The notes under the pieces are model-generated. The model saw nothing but the letters and a program-made list of their open reading frames with translations. It searched no databases and had not been told where the DNA came from. A DNA stretch of 64,000 nucleotides from Dasypus novemcinctus. Its lineage: Eukaryota > Chordata > Mammalia > Cingulata > Dasypodidae. Below, piece by piece: positions 46,581 through 58,504 of the stretch (positions are counted from its first letter, which is position 1; every line of letters starts with the position of its first letter). Where the stretch lies: assembly GCF_030445035.2 (NCBI RefSeq), contig NC_080680.1, forward strand, positions 92,137,157 to 92,201,156, read 5' to 3'. Position numbers and translations under genes: made by a program.

Positions 46581-47649
46581 GGGATGAATAAACAGTGAAC
46601 CCTGGCCAAATTCATACTATATCTTGATTAGAGTTTGGGTCTTCACACTCCCAGCTCCGTAATCTCCATTAAATCACCCTGCCTCAGAACACAGAGAAGT
46701 GACAAACTCTGAATTTTTAAAAAATTCTCTTACCTTCTATATCTCACAGCCAGTCTTAGAGGTGGCCAAAAAAGGAGGTGCTACATCAAGTAATTTCAGG
46801 GGCCTCTGTCAGGTGTTTCTGGACACAAACTTTTTATCCCCAGGTCTGTGAAAGACCCTTGAAATATTTCGTTAGTGATAGATATATTGAGTTATGGATG
46901 TTAAGAGCTGAGAAGCAGAGATCAGCTAGTCTAATACCTCATTCTTTTAAAGTTGGAGAGTGTTGCTCCAGAGACCCTAATTAAAATGTACATCCTCCTG
47001 ATCAGAGTAACACTTTAAGTTATTATGCACCTAAACTTAAGAAATAAATATGACAGTTAAATATGATAGAGAAACCATAGAAAGAAAAATAGGGCCATAT
47101 CCAAAAAGAAATAAAGATGAGGAAGATGGAGAGCAAGATGAAAGGAAAGAGCAAGATGAAAGATGAAACAAAGACTTCACATGTGATGTGATTTTATCTA
47201 CTTTGGTATACAGTTTGGGAAAGAAAATACTTTGAAATTGTAGTACACATATGGCTGTGGAAAGTCATAACCATGTAGAAAGATTAAACACAAGTGTGTC
47301 ATCTGAAAAAGCCAATTAAGTTATAAACTAGGTCATAATACAGCGTGAATAAAAACCAATATAGCAAAGAACGCACAATTTGCTATGAAAGAACTGAGAC
47401 TATCTTTTCAATTGTAAAACAGAGATGTCTTTAACCCTACCTATCTCATCCAGTTGTTAGGACGATAAAGCCACAGGATGTTTGTAAAAGCTTTGTTTAC
47501 TATAACGCAATACACAAATGTGAGCTATGATAATGACATGGTTCAAACTCAAACAGCAGGCAAACATTTAAAACACTTAAATTGTACAAGAATAGCCAGA
47601 AATAGCAACTATGTACAAGAGGGTTAACATAGAATGAGAGGTGAAGAAT
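46581..47649. other. Unique intergenic stretch
   Basis: A-rich/AAGATGAA-like local repeats at about 47115-47165. No gene seen; the 68-codon frame at 46778-46984 has no family signature. Confidence 0.45.
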
Positions 47650-47818
47650 TTTCTTATTTGTCCATTTTTTGTTATCACTGAAATAATGAAAATGCTTTAA
47701 TAATTATTGAAGTGATGAATGCATAACTATGTGATTATACCATATACCATTGATTGTACACTGGATAAATTGTGTGCTGTATTAATATTATCAATAAAAT
47801 TGGTTTGTTAAAAAAAAT
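47650..47818 (+). mobile_element. L1 3'-end fragment
   Basis: gtgatgaatgcataactatg, attgtacactggataaattg, 'tatcaataaaattgg' and A tail. Confidence 0.7.
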
Positions 47819-47829
47819 GTATACAATAT

Positions 47830-48294
47830 TTTAAAAAGTCAAGCTTCTTTTCGTTCCCATCCAGTTCCTGCAGGAAAGAGCCACTCTTTATCTATTTGGT
47901 AGGTATCTCTCCAGAATCATTATATATATGTATTCAACACAAATAAGATTATATCTACATTATATATACTGTTCTCTGTTCTGTGACTTGCTTTTTTTTT
48001 TTTTTAAAGATTTATTTATTTATTCCCTCCTTGTGGCTTGTTCCTTTCTTTGCTGTCTCTTCTCTTTGTTCATTCGCTGCATGTTTTTTCTGTATCTGCT
48101 TGTCTCTCTTTGTTGCATCATCCTGCCACGGCAGCTCTCCGCAGTGCATGGGCCTTCAGCTCTCAGCAGTGCATGGCCAACTTGCCTTCACAAGGAGGCC
48201 CTGGGACACGAACCCAGGGACTCCCATGTGGTAGACGGGAGCCCAACTGATTGAGCCACAGTCACTTCCCTGTGACTTGCTTTTTTCATTTGAT
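47830..48294 (-). mobile_element. Ancient L1M fragment, antisense, left half (host of mariner copy 2)
   Basis: The text around 47960 and 48286 (ctgttctctgttctgtgact, then ttttttcatttgatat) continues directly at 51537 (catcttgagcatctttccat), a familiar antisense L1M stretch. The element was split by the mariner and by the SINE at 47998-48269. Confidence 0.65.
47998..48269 (-). mobile_element. DAS SINE, antisense, perfect 17-bp target duplication
   Basis: Flanked by ctgtgacttgctttttt at 47981-47997 and 48270-48286. The minus strand starts gggaagtgactgtggctcaa and carries a tRNA-like head followed by a shortened body and A-rich tail. Confidence 0.9.
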
Positions 48295-48318
48295 ATTAGA
48301 TTGATCAAAAAGAACTGT

Positions 48319-49817
48319 GACAACAACTGAGAGAGTGCCGAGTTCCTAGCCAGGGGAGCTCTATCACAGTCCGCAATGGAACAGCAACAATCCCCCAAGT
48401 ACAATGAAAGACCAATAAAGATGGATGGTCCAACAATGAGCCCTTGATACTGGTGGCTCTGATTATGAGCCTGTGTGCCTGAAATATGAACTAGGTCTAG
48501 AGCTGCAAGGTGCCTAGGAGTTACCTCCTGAGAGCCCCCATGTTGCTCAAATGTGGCCACTCTCTAAGCCAAACTCAGCATATAAATGCATTACCTACCC
48601 CCAGTGTGGGACATGACTCTGAGGGATGAGCCTCCCTGGCACTGAGGGATTACTACCAAGCACCAGCTGATGATGTAACTAGAAAAAGACCTTGAATAAA
48701 AGGGTGAACCCAGACCAGCAGAATATCTCGGCCTACATGGAATATCAGGTGTTAAAAACTACTTTTTGACCTTGGATAAAAGGGGGAAATGGAATGGACA
48801 AATGAATTTATATGGCTATGAGTCTCCAAAAAAGAATCAGGCGGTCATCAGAGGGGTAATCTTTATGCATGCCTCAGTAGGGTACCAGAGACAGCTAAAG
48901 TAGATAGAAACCCAGGTACTAGTTCTCCTGAGGGCTATGGAGACCCACAGGTTCTATGGTCATGGCAGATGGCTCTGGAGTTCAGGGCCATATCAGCTGG
49001 CCCCACATTGGAATTTATGTTCCTGAGTGTGATGGAGTTGGACTCAGACGTGACCTTTCTACACATGCCTCTTCTGTTACTTTTACTGGACCGGTGGTTG
49101 GTGTTTGGGTTCGTGTATACTCAGGAGACCTGAATCTCTGGACTGTCCATGTGACAGCCAGGCGCTGAGCCTCAGCAGACTTGCAACTCCTACCCTCTGG
49201 TTTATTGGACTTACCCTGGCCAGCTAACAGGGAGGTAAGAAGATCAACCACCACACCAGGGAGCCAACAGTGCCTAGAACTGCAAGCAGGAGAATTGCAA
49301 TCATTACCCATGGGTAATCTAAGCCCCCTCTTGATGTAGAGGGGGACTGGACTTAACCATCCCAAAGTCCACAGAATGGAGGAATATAGATTAGAGTGGA
49401 CTTACTGGTGTTCTGCTGAGGAACTATTGTGATTAGTAAGGGAAGAAATTGTAATATGGATGTAGAGTAAGTGGCCATGATAGCTGGTGAGGTTAGGGAG
49501 AGGGAAGAAGAGATATGATGTGGGTGCATTTTCAAGATTTGGAATTGTCCTGGGTAGTGCTGAGGGACAGATGCTGGACATTGTGTGTCCTGCCATGGTC
49601 CACTGCGTGGACTGGGGGAGAGTGTAGACTACAGTGTAGACCACTGTCCATGTGGTACAGCAGTACTCCAGAATGTATTCACCAGGTGCAGTGAATGTGC
49701 CACGATGAGGGAAGAGGTTGTTGATGTGGGAGGAGTGGGGTGGGGGGATGGGGAGTATATGGGGACCTCATATTTTTTTAATGTAACATTTAAAAGAAAA
49801 TAAAGAAGAAGAAAAAA
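48319..49817 (+). mobile_element. Family X element, longest copy (about 1.5 kb), L1-type poly(A) end
   Basis: Inserted in the left inverted repeat of mariner copy 2, with the duplication aaaaagaa(c/t)tgt on both sides (48307-48318 and about 49818-49828). It ends with a G-rich tract, tatatggggacctcatattt, a short AT stretch and an A-rich tail. No ORF2 or other long frame is seen. Pieces of the same family occur at least seven more times in the window, all with the same 3' end. Structure says target-primed reverse transcription; whether this is a long L1 3'UTR or an independent non-autonomous element I cannot tell. Confidence 0.75.
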
Positions 49818-50142
49818 AAAAGAATTGTAGTTTCGGGCTGTAAATTTTAAATCATTATATATAACTAGGCTCAAACACATCTTTATTAATCAAAATAGGA
49901 ACCATCACAGTCGACACATTTTTGCCAATGAGAAATAAGTTTATTTATTCTTGTAGTGTAAAAACCCATGCTTCAGGATTCAATGAACTCTTCGAAAGCA
50001 TTTTCTGCATCCTGCTGGTTGTAGACGTGTATTCCCTGCAAAAAGTTGTTGAGATGCTTGAAGAAGTGGTAGTCGGTTGCCAAGAAGTCAGGTGAATATG
50101 GCAGATCAGGCAAAATTTCATAGCCCAATTCATTCAACTTTT

Positions 50143-50596
50143 TTTTAAGGTTTATTTATTCACTGCCCCCCCCAACCCCCTGTTGTCTGCTCTCTGTGTC
50201 CATTCACTGTGTGTTCTTGTGTTCTTCTGTGTCTGTCCGTATTCTCATTGGGCGGCTCTGGGAACCGATCCTGGGACCTTCTGGAGTGGGAAAGAGGCAA
50301 TCATTCTCTTATGCCACCTCAGCTCCCTGTCTCTTATTGTCTCTCCTCCGTGTCTCTTTTTGTTGTGTCATCGTGCTGCACCAGCTCTCCATGGCAGCCG
50401 GCACTCCAACACGGACGGCACTCATGCGCAGGGTGCACTCCTGCATGGGGTGGCATTCTTGCACAGGCCAGCACTCTGCGAGGGTCAGCTCACCATATGG
50501 GCCAGCTCACCTTAACCAGGAGGCCCTGGGCATTGAACCCTCGACCTCCTATATGGTAGATGGGAGCCCAATTGCTTGAGCCACATCCGTTCCCCT
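50143..50596 (-). mobile_element. Composite DAS SINE (two tRNA-like units), antisense, inside mariner copy 2
   Basis: Flanked by cattcaactttt at 50131-50142 and 50597-50608. The minus strand starts gggaacggatgtggctcaag (tRNA-like head), has a second tRNA-like unit near 50300-50250 with the 'ccggaag...atccc...gttccca' pattern, and ends in an A-rich tail at 50143. Confidence 0.88.
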
Positions 50597-51536
50597 CATT
50601 CAACTTTTGAAGCATTGGTTGTGTGATGTGCAATCAGGTGTTGTGGAGGAGAATTGGGCACTTTCTGTTGACCAATGCTGGCTGCAGGTGTTGCAGTTTT
50701 CGGTGCATCTCATCAATTTGCTGAGCATACTTCTCAGATGTAATGGTTTTGCTAGGATGCAGAAAGCTGTAGTGGGTCAGATCAGCAGCAGACAACCAGT
50801 GACCAGGACCTTTTGTGGTGCAAGTTTGGCTTTGGGAAGTGCTTTGGAGCTTCTTCTCAGTCCAACCACTGAATTGGTTGTCGCCAGTTGTCATATAAAA
50901 TCCACTTTCATCGCATGTCACAATTCAATCGAGAAATGGTTCATTGTTGTTGCACAGAATAAGAGAAGATGACACTTAAAAATGACAATTTTTAAAATTT
51001 TCTGTCAGCTCATGAGGCATCGACTCTTCAAGCTTTTTCACCTTTCCAATTCGCTTCAAATGCCAGATGACTATAGAATGGTCAACGTTGAGTTCTTCAG
51101 CAACTTCTTATTTAGTTGTAAGAGTATTAGCTTTGATGATTGCTCTCAATTGGTCATTGTCAACTTTCGATGGCCATTCACTGTACTCATCTTCAAGACT
51201 CTCTTCAAAACTTTTTGAACCACCACCGCACTGTATGTTCATTAGCAGCTCCTGGTTAAATGCATTATTGATGTTGCAAGTTGTCTCCACTGTTTTACAA
51301 CCCATTTTGAACTCAAATAAGAAAATCTCTCAAATTTGCTTTTTTGTCTAACATCATTTCCACAGTCTAAAATACATATAAAATAAACAGCAAGTAATAA
51401 GTCATTAGCAAAAAATATGAAGTGAAAATGCACATTAAAATGATGTATAACATAATCCCATTTATTTAAGAATATTTCAATATCAAATGGCAAATTTCAA
51501 CTGCAAAGTCGCAACTACTTTTGCACAAACCTAATA

Positions 51537-51700
51537 ATACATCTTGAGCATCTTTCCATATCAGTATAAGAAAATGTACCTCATTGTTTTGAACCTCTAC
51601 ACATTTCCAATAGTGTAATCTACCATAGTTTAATATCCCTATTGATAGACATTTACCTTGGTTCACTTACATTTTGAATAATAAAACATACAAGTGAATT
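51537..51700 (-). mobile_element. Ancient L1M fragment, antisense, right half
   Basis: Continuation of the fragment at 47830-48294, resuming immediately after the TA target of mariner copy 2. Confidence 0.6.
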
Positions 51701-52129
51701 AATCATGATTTTTTAAAACGGGCTACATTTTCAAAAGTTGGGAATCCTGTAAGAGAAAGAAAAGGAAGACATACATAGAGGTGTCCTACACCCAGTCAGA
51801 AAATATTCCCTCATTAAAATCCTTTTTGTGCTTTGGAACAATCCAAATTAAGGGAAGGAAAGAAACTCAGTTATCACCTTAGTGCATATTCTGGGCCCTT
51901 TGTTGTCCTGCCCTGGCCCCCACTGGCAGGCTCATAAGTAGTAGTTCTCAAAGGTCGATTCACTGTGAAGTTGATGGAGCTTATGATTCAGGCCCATCAC
52001 TTGCCTGGGGTTCCTTTCAAGGTCCTACCACAAGGTCAAGTGGTTTTGTAACATTTGCCAAGGAATCTTAAATTACTAGCTAAATTGAAGACAACAAATA
52101 AAAGTTTAAAACTTAAGACTTTCATCCTA
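51701..52129. other. Unique intergenic stretch
   Basis: Nothing recognised. Confidence 0.4.
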
Positions 52130-52835
52130 CTTTACTGGAATTGTAGTTGGTGTTGGGGTTTAAGATATATTTAGGGGATTTTAATCTCTGGACTGACAAT
52201 AGGATAGCCAGGCCGTGAGCCTCAACAGACTCCAGCTCCTACAATCTGATTTACTGGCCTCACCTCACTCAGCTAAGATGGAGTTGAAGAAGGGCAACCA
52301 CCACACCGTGGAGCCTAGAGTGCCTACAGCTGAAAGCAGGAGGATTGCATCCAGTATCTATGTGGAATATGAGCCTCCTCATAACATAGAGGTGCAACAG
52401 ACACAACCAATCCAAGGCCCACAGAGAAAAGGTGGCATTGGAATGGGAAAAGTGGACATGGTGGCTGATGGATATGGGGAATGGCAGGAAGAGAGGAGAT
52501 GTGGAGGCGCCTTTGGGACTTGGAGTTGCCCTGGATGGTGCTTCAGGGGCAATTACCGGACATTGTAAATCCTCCCAGGGCCCACTGGATGGAATGGGGG
52601 AGAGTATGGGCCATGATGTGGACCATTGACCATGAGGTGCAGAGATGCCCAGAGATGTACTTACCAAATGCAATGGATGTGTCATGATGAAGGGAGTGAG
52701 TGTTGCTGGGGGGGAGTGGTGGGGTGGGGGTGGTGGGGTTGAATGGGACCTCATATAATTTTTTTAATGTAATATTTTTAGAAAATCAATAAAAAATTAA
52801 AAAGAAAAAAATATGTAATATTTTTAAAAAAAGAC
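52130..52835 (+). mobile_element. Family X element, partial copy
   Basis: 'ggttaaccacc'-type text (gggcaaccaccacaccgtgg), 'gggacttggagttgccctgg', G-rich tract, gaatgggacctcatataatt and A tail. Same 3' order as 27085 and 48319. Confidence 0.85.
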
Positions 52836-52839
52836 AAAT

Positions 52840-53470
52840 ATTTTATGATTTGGCTATTATGAACCAAACATAATGAGCAAACTCATGGAGTTAATAACTA
52901 GAATATGTCACCAGACAAAAGAATGTGGTTAGAGAATGGAAAAATGAGTTTTAATCTGTGTAGAATTGGTAATGCAAGCTGTTTGTAATTATTTGGAAAT
53001 GAAAAGAAATGGTGAAAGCACACCATACAGTTTGTAATTAGGAGCACTAACATATGGGTATGATAGGGGTTTGTTTTTTGTGGTTTTTCTTTTTTTCTTT
53101 TTTGGAGTAATGAAAATGCCCTACTATTGATTGCAGCGACAAATGTATAACTTGGTGATTATACAAAATGCCATTGATTGTACACTTTAGATAAATTATA
53201 TGGTTTATGAACAGAAAAATAATAGGGTGGGTTGGGGGAAATGCACCCAATGCAAAATATGGCATATAGTTAGTAGTAATATTTTGATGAAGCTATTTCA
53301 TAATTTGTTACAAATGTTTCACAATGCTGCAAGGGATTTATGGTGGGGATGATGTATGGGAGCCCTGTATGTTATGCATGCTCGTTTTGTAACTTCACAG
53401 CTTTTACTACACCCTTATTGTTTATGTGTGCTCCTGCATTTTCATTAATAAAATTTTAAAAGATTAAAAA
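52840..53470 (+). mobile_element. L1 3'UTR fragment
   Basis: 'ataatgagcaaactcatgga', 'gtgattatacaaaatgccat', atatggcatatagttagtag, gggatgatgtatgggagccc and an A tail. Confidence 0.75.
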
Positions 53471-54034
53471 AAAAAAGTTTAAAACTTGAGAAGACTGAAA
53501 ATGAGTAAAGCAACTTCTGCACAACAATCATACATAGTGCAACTCACACTTCAGTCCGATGACATCTATTTTCTGCTTAAACTGATAGGAACTGAAATGC
53601 TATGCACCATAAAATTTGGTGCATTACCAGTATTTGTCTGTATTTGAATTGAGCCCATGATTTATTATAATGTATGAAGTATCTTACTTTACTGTAATTG
53701 CATCTTGTATATTTTTCACTAACAACATTTTGTGTTCTCTTGAATAACTTAATTTTAAGTTCTTTTTAAAGTTTTTTAGGCTTAGGAAGTTCCTGATAAA
53801 CATAGATTTTTTTAAATTACAAAAAGACAAAAGAGTAACATACATTACCAATTTACTCTTTGAAAAATATAGAAATCAACAAGTTTAACAGCTGTATAAT
53901 AACTTCGGCACACTGATGAATCATAATTTGTCATTGCAAAATGGAATTGTTTATTTCTGGTAATAAAACTCATGAAAAGTAAAAAATATATTAAAACATA
54001 GAAATGAATTAAATAGAAATTTAAGACTCTGTAA
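53471..54034. other. Unique intergenic stretch
   Basis: Nothing recognised. Confidence 0.4.
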
Positions 54035-54128
54035 TGTTCAGTTCCTGGTGCTTCCTAGAGAAGATGAGCAAATAATGAGCAGACAGATGAGAGAACCATT
54101 TGGGGGAGGAGGGATAAATAAAGTAAAT
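54035..54128 (+). mobile_element. 5'-truncated DAS SINE
   Basis: Begins at the B-box relic gttcagttcctggtgcttcc and carries the usual end. Confidence 0.65.
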
Positions 54129-54139
54129 AAAAGTAAATG

Positions 54140-54332
54140 GAGGGAGTGCATGTAGCTAAAGCAGTTGAGTGACAGCTTCCCATATATGAGGTCCTGGGTT
54201 TGATCCCTAGTACCGCCTGTAAACAAAACAACCAACCAATGAAAGAACCAAGTCGGGGTAGCCAATGTAGCTCAGTGGTTGAGTGCTGGCTTCCCATATA
54301 CGAGGTCCCGGGTTCATTCCCTGGCCCTGTTA
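54140..54332 (+). mobile_element. Dimeric short tRNA-derived SINE
   Basis: Units start ggagggagtgcatgtagcta and ggggtagccaatgtagctca, with B-box relics gtttgatccc and gttcattccc. Confidence 0.85.
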
Positions 54333-54392
54333 CCGATAGAGAGATAGAGAGATAGAGATAGATACATAGATACATAGATAGATACATAGATG
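54333..54392. repeat. (GATA/GAGA)n microsatellite, SINE tail-derived
   Basis: Perfect to near-perfect gata and gaga units directly after the SINE, where its A-rich tail should be. Confidence 0.9.
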
Positions 54393-54954
54393 GCTGTATG
54401 GAATCTGGTATGGTATGCATGACTGTTCTTTAAAAATTTGGAAATTAATAAATAAATAGAGTCTCATCCCCAAAGCAAGGAGTGTCTTCAAATGCAAGCA
54501 AAACAATTCCATTCCTCTGCCCCAAAATATCTATGTCCCTTCTCAGCCTGAAGTAGTTACAGTAGACATCATCCCAAATCTGTCAAGGAATGAACAAAAG
54601 TGGGGGGGGGGGGAGTATAACCACTAACTAAAGCAGATTTATTGTTATTGTAGTTATTATCTTGTATTAACTGAGTAACTTGTAGCATTGCTATAAAAAT
54701 ATTTTTTATTAAAAAAAAAGGAATAGCACTATCATACTAGTAAGTAACCTGCTTTTTTTACTTAATATATAACAGATATCCTGTCCCCTAAACTCTAGAC
54801 TTCTACCTCTGAATGCCTATTAGACATCTGTAGTTTATATTTAATAGTCATCTAAAACTTAATAATGTCCAAAAATAAACACTTTATTTACCTCCACAAT
54901 CCTGTTCCCCAAATGAGTAAAAGGAACCTTTTTCCTTTCAGTTGCTCAAAATAC
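54393..54954. other. Old L1-like tail and unique sequence
   Basis: A tail-like block at about 54400-54440 and a G-run at 54602-54613. The text at 54500-54720 (cctgaagtagttacagtaga ... attaaaaaaaa) looks like a weak family X/L1-type 3' end. Otherwise unique. Confidence 0.4.
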
Positions 54955-55725
54955 ATATATTGGTATGATCCTTGACTACTCTCTTTCTTTCACACCCCAC
55001 ATCCCTCAGCAAATCACCTTGGCTTTACCATCAAAATACATCTAAAAGTGAATGCATCTAACCATCTCAACCCTATCCACCATCATCTCTTGCCTGGATG
55101 ACTGTAATGGCCTTCTATAACTTGCCTCCTTACTTCTACCCTTAACCCAAAAGTCCCCCTCCTAGCTAGAGTGATCTTTCTGAGACTTAAGTAAAATCAC
55201 ACCACCCATCGCCTCAAAATGTTCTGATGACTTAACATCTTATTCTGAGTAAAAACAAACTCTTTTTTATGACCTATGTAGCACCTTATCATCTGGCAGC
55301 TCATATTATCATCTCCTACCATTCATTCTTCACACTCCAGACACACAGTCTCTATGCTGTTCTTGAACCCACTAAATACATTGTCATCTCAGGGCTTTTG
55401 CTGTTCCCGTTCTTCCTGGAATTCTCTTCTCTCAGACATCTGTATGGCTACATTCTTTACTTCAATCTTTGCACAAATGTCTCCTCTTCAGAGAGCCTTC
55501 CTCAACCCATCCCTATCTTCCTTATCCTATTTTATTTTTCATCAAAGCACTTAACACCACCTAAAATATAGTTCATTGTTTTGTTTCTTCACTGTCACTC
55601 CCAACAAGAAGAAAATTCTATGACTGCAGGGAATTTATTTTGTTTACTATCGTTACCTTCCATGTTGAGAACAATGTCTGGCACACTGTGGATACTCAAC
55701 ACATATTTATTGAATGTTTCTCTTT
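54955..55725 (+). repeat. L2 LINE 3' region, longest copy
   Basis: 'gatccttgactactctcttt', 'ccatcatctcttgcctggat', 'atctcagggcttttgctgtt', 'gtctggcacactgtggatac' and 'tatttattgaatgtttctct' in L2 order. Confidence 0.9.
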
Positions 55726-55744
55726 TAAAAGCTAGTTTTTATAA

Positions 55745-56545
55745 TTAATTTCATAAATTGATAAAAATGACTATTTTCCAAGTGTTGATGAGGATATGGA
55801 AGGATTGGAACCCTCATACATTGCTAGTGGGAAAATGCAATGGTACAACCACTTTGGAAAACAGTTTAGCAGTTTCTTAAAAAGTTGAAAAGGTGTATAA
55901 CTGCCAAACGATCCTGCCATTACATTCATAGATATTTACCAAGAAAAATGAAAGCTTATGTTCATACAAAGACTTATAAATGAATGTTCATAGCAGTTTT
56001 ATTTCTAACAGCCAAACTCTAGAAACAACCCATATGACCATGAACACGTGAAGGAATAAACAAATTGTGGTATATCAATATAATGAAATATTGTTCAGCA
56101 ACAGAAAGAAATGAACTATTGAGTCCCACAAAAAGAATCTCAAATTATGCTGAAAGCAGACAAAAAAGAATGAATGCTGTATGATTCCATTCATATGAAA
56201 TTCTAGAAAATGGAAATTATTCTAAAGTACAGAAAGCAGATCAGTGATTGCCTAGGGATGGAGGGATCATATAGAGACATGAAGAAATTTGAGGGGTTGT
56301 GGATATGTTTATAATCTTGATTGCAGTGATGGTTTTGGTGTCTAGTTACAACTTTGAGATGATAATCACAATTTGATAATCTGATATTAATGTTAGTAGA
56401 TATAATTACATCATGTACATTTATAAACACAAAATTATTGTAATACTTTTTATGTCAAATTGATGCTAATGGCTAACGGAATACACCAAAATTGCAACTG
56501 TTTCTAGATTATAGTGTTGAAAGAATAATTATTGCAATATATAAA
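55745..56545 (+). mobile_element. Old L1 (ORF2 C-terminal part and 3'UTR)
   Basis: 'gttgatgaggatatggaagg', 'cattgctagtgggaaaatgc', 'gttcatagcagttttatttc' and 'gtatgattccattcatatga' are typical L1 text. Confidence 0.8.
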
Positions 56546-56738
56546 ACATTTGAAAAATAATAAGAAAATAACCAACCCAATAGAAAAATATACAAAGTAG
56601 CTAAAGAGACAGTTACAAAAATTTGAACCACAAATGGCTCTTAAACTTATGGGGAAAATTGGTCAATTATAAGAAAAATAGAAATTAACATTTTAACCTA
56701 TCATATTGGCAAAAATCAAAATGCTTAAAAAATGACGG

Positions 56739-57150
56739 GAAAGCAGACGTGGCTCAACTGACAGAGCATCTGCCCACCATATAGGAGGTCCAGGGTTCAA
56801 ACCTAGTGCCTCCTGGCCCATGTGTTGCGCTCACCCACGCATAGTGCTGATGTGCACAAGGAGTGTCATGCCACGCAGGGGTGTCCCCAGCGTAGGGGGG
56901 CTCCATGCACAACGAGTGCGCCCCGCAAGGAGAGCCGTCCCATGCGAAAAAAGTGCAGCCCGCCCAGGAGTGGCGTTGCACACAAAGAGAGCTGAAGCAG
57001 CAAGATAATGCAACAAAAAGAGACACAGATTCCCAGTGCCACCGAGAATACAAGCAGACACAGAAGAACACACAGCAAGTGGACACAAGAGAGCACACAA
57101 CAGGGGTTGAGGAGGAAGGGGAGAGAAATAAAAATAAATCTTAAAAAAAA
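56739..57150 (+). mobile_element. DAS-III-type SINE, full length
   Basis: Head gggaaagcagacgtggctca, B box ggttcaaaccta, A tail. Confidence 0.92.
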
Positions 57151-57161
57151 AGGACAATGAC

Positions 57162-57316
57162 AGAGAGGATGTGGCTCGAGCAGTTGAGCACCCGCCTCCC
57201 ACATGGAAAGTCCTGGGTTAGATTCCCAGTGCCTCCTAAAAACAAATACAAACAAACAAATGAAAACCCAACTCAGGGATTCAATCCCCAGCCCTGGTAC
57301 ATTAAAAAAAAAAAAA
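57162..57316 (+). mobile_element. Dimeric short SINE with shortened second unit
   Basis: First unit gaggatgtggctcgagcagt; the second is reduced to the attcaatccccag part. The repeat gacaatga borders it on both sides (57151, 57319). Confidence 0.8.
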
Positions 57317-57474
57317 AGACAATGAGTCAAAGATATAAATATAACAGGTTCTATTGTAGATTGTTAGTGAGAGTATAAATAGGTAAGACCTCTTTATGGG
57401 CCATTTTACTACTATCAAAGAAATAATGTTACTTAACCTTGACCAAAAATGTCAAATGTGTACATGTACACAAT

Positions 57475-57520
57475 GACATATATATATATATACACACACA
57501 TACACATACATATATAGGAT
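57475..57520. repeat. (TA)n/(CA)n microsatellite
   Basis: tatatatatatata followed by acacacacatacacataca-type units. Confidence 0.85.
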
Positions 57521-57559
57521 ATTCAAATATACAACATATTTGGTAAGAATAAAATTAAA

Positions 57560-58500
57560 ATCTCCCTCATGTCCACAGTAAGAGACAGGCAAAATAAATT
57601 ACATCCATACAAAGAATGGAATACTATTCATATGTTAAAAAGAAAGAACAACAAAAAAAGAATGAGACGAGGAATAAATATTTGGAAATGAGAAAAACTT
57701 AATTTACAATAATATAAAAACCAAATCCTAGGAATCTAACAACAGATGTGAAAGACCTCTACAGATAAAATTATGCAACTGTTGGGGATATTAATAACTC
57801 AAATAAATGGAGAGACGTGTATCTTTATGGACTGTAAGATTCATAGTAAAACTGTCAATTCTCCCCTGAATTCATATATTCATATATTCATTCAGTGCAG
57901 TCACAATCAGAATATCAAAAGGTTTTTGTGCACATTTGACAAGCTGACTCTAAAATTTATATAGAAATACAAAGTGCCAAAAATAGCCAAAGACACTCCC
58001 GAAAGAGGAAGAACAATGCGGAAGGACCTGTTCTGCTGGATATCAAGACATAAAGCTACAGTAATTAAGACAGAAGTTAACAAATACACTAATATAAAAA
58101 ATGGTGCTGAGACAACTGAGTACCCATTTGGGGAAAAAGGTTGGAATCACATTCTATATAACATATGTACAAAACCAGTAACTATCCATGAAAAGGAATG
58201 AAATCCTAATGCATGTTACAAAGTGCATGATCATCAAAAACATTATCAAGTAAAAGAAGCCAGACATACAAGGCCACATGTTGTGTCATTCTATTTATAT
58301 GAAATATTCAGACTAGGCAAATCCACAGAGACAAAATGGACATTAGTGGTTGCCAGGGGTTGAGGGGAAAGGAGAATAGAGAGCAACTGCTTTCCAGGTA
58401 GGGGGTTTTCTCTGGGGGAGGATGGAAATGTTTTGGAACTAGACAGAGGTAGTATTTGCATGACATTTGAATGCACTAAATGCCTCTAAATTTTCATTTT
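57560..58500 (+). mobile_element. Old L1 (ORF2 part and 3'UTR)
   Basis: 'tgtgaaagacctctacagat', 'cacatttgacaagctgactc', 'gtggttgccaggggttgagg' in L1 order; many stops. Confidence 0.75.
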
Positions 58501-58504
58501 AAAA

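Larger units (their letters stand above)
48296..51534 (-). mobile_element. Mariner transposon of the Hsmar1/cecropia type, copy 2, split by two later insertions
   Basis: Starts with TA and ttagattgatcaaaaag at 48296 and ends ttttgcacaaacctaa at 51534 followed by TA. The left inverted repeat is cut by a family X element (48319-49817), and the body by an antisense SINE (50143-50596). Minus-strand transposase pieces are clear at about 50921-50640: QFSGWTEKKLQST, ADLTHYSFLHPSKTITSEKY, QIDEMHRKLQHLQPALVNRK. Frames carry many changes, so it is dead. About as decayed as copy 1 by eye. Confidence 0.87.

Noticed and set aside
48156-48560. 134-codon minus-strand frame
   Set aside because: Spans the SINE, mariner end and family X start, so it cannot be an old gene.
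52215-52754. Frames of 117 and 161 codons
   Set aside because: They lie in a family X repeat and the equivalent frames are broken in other copies.
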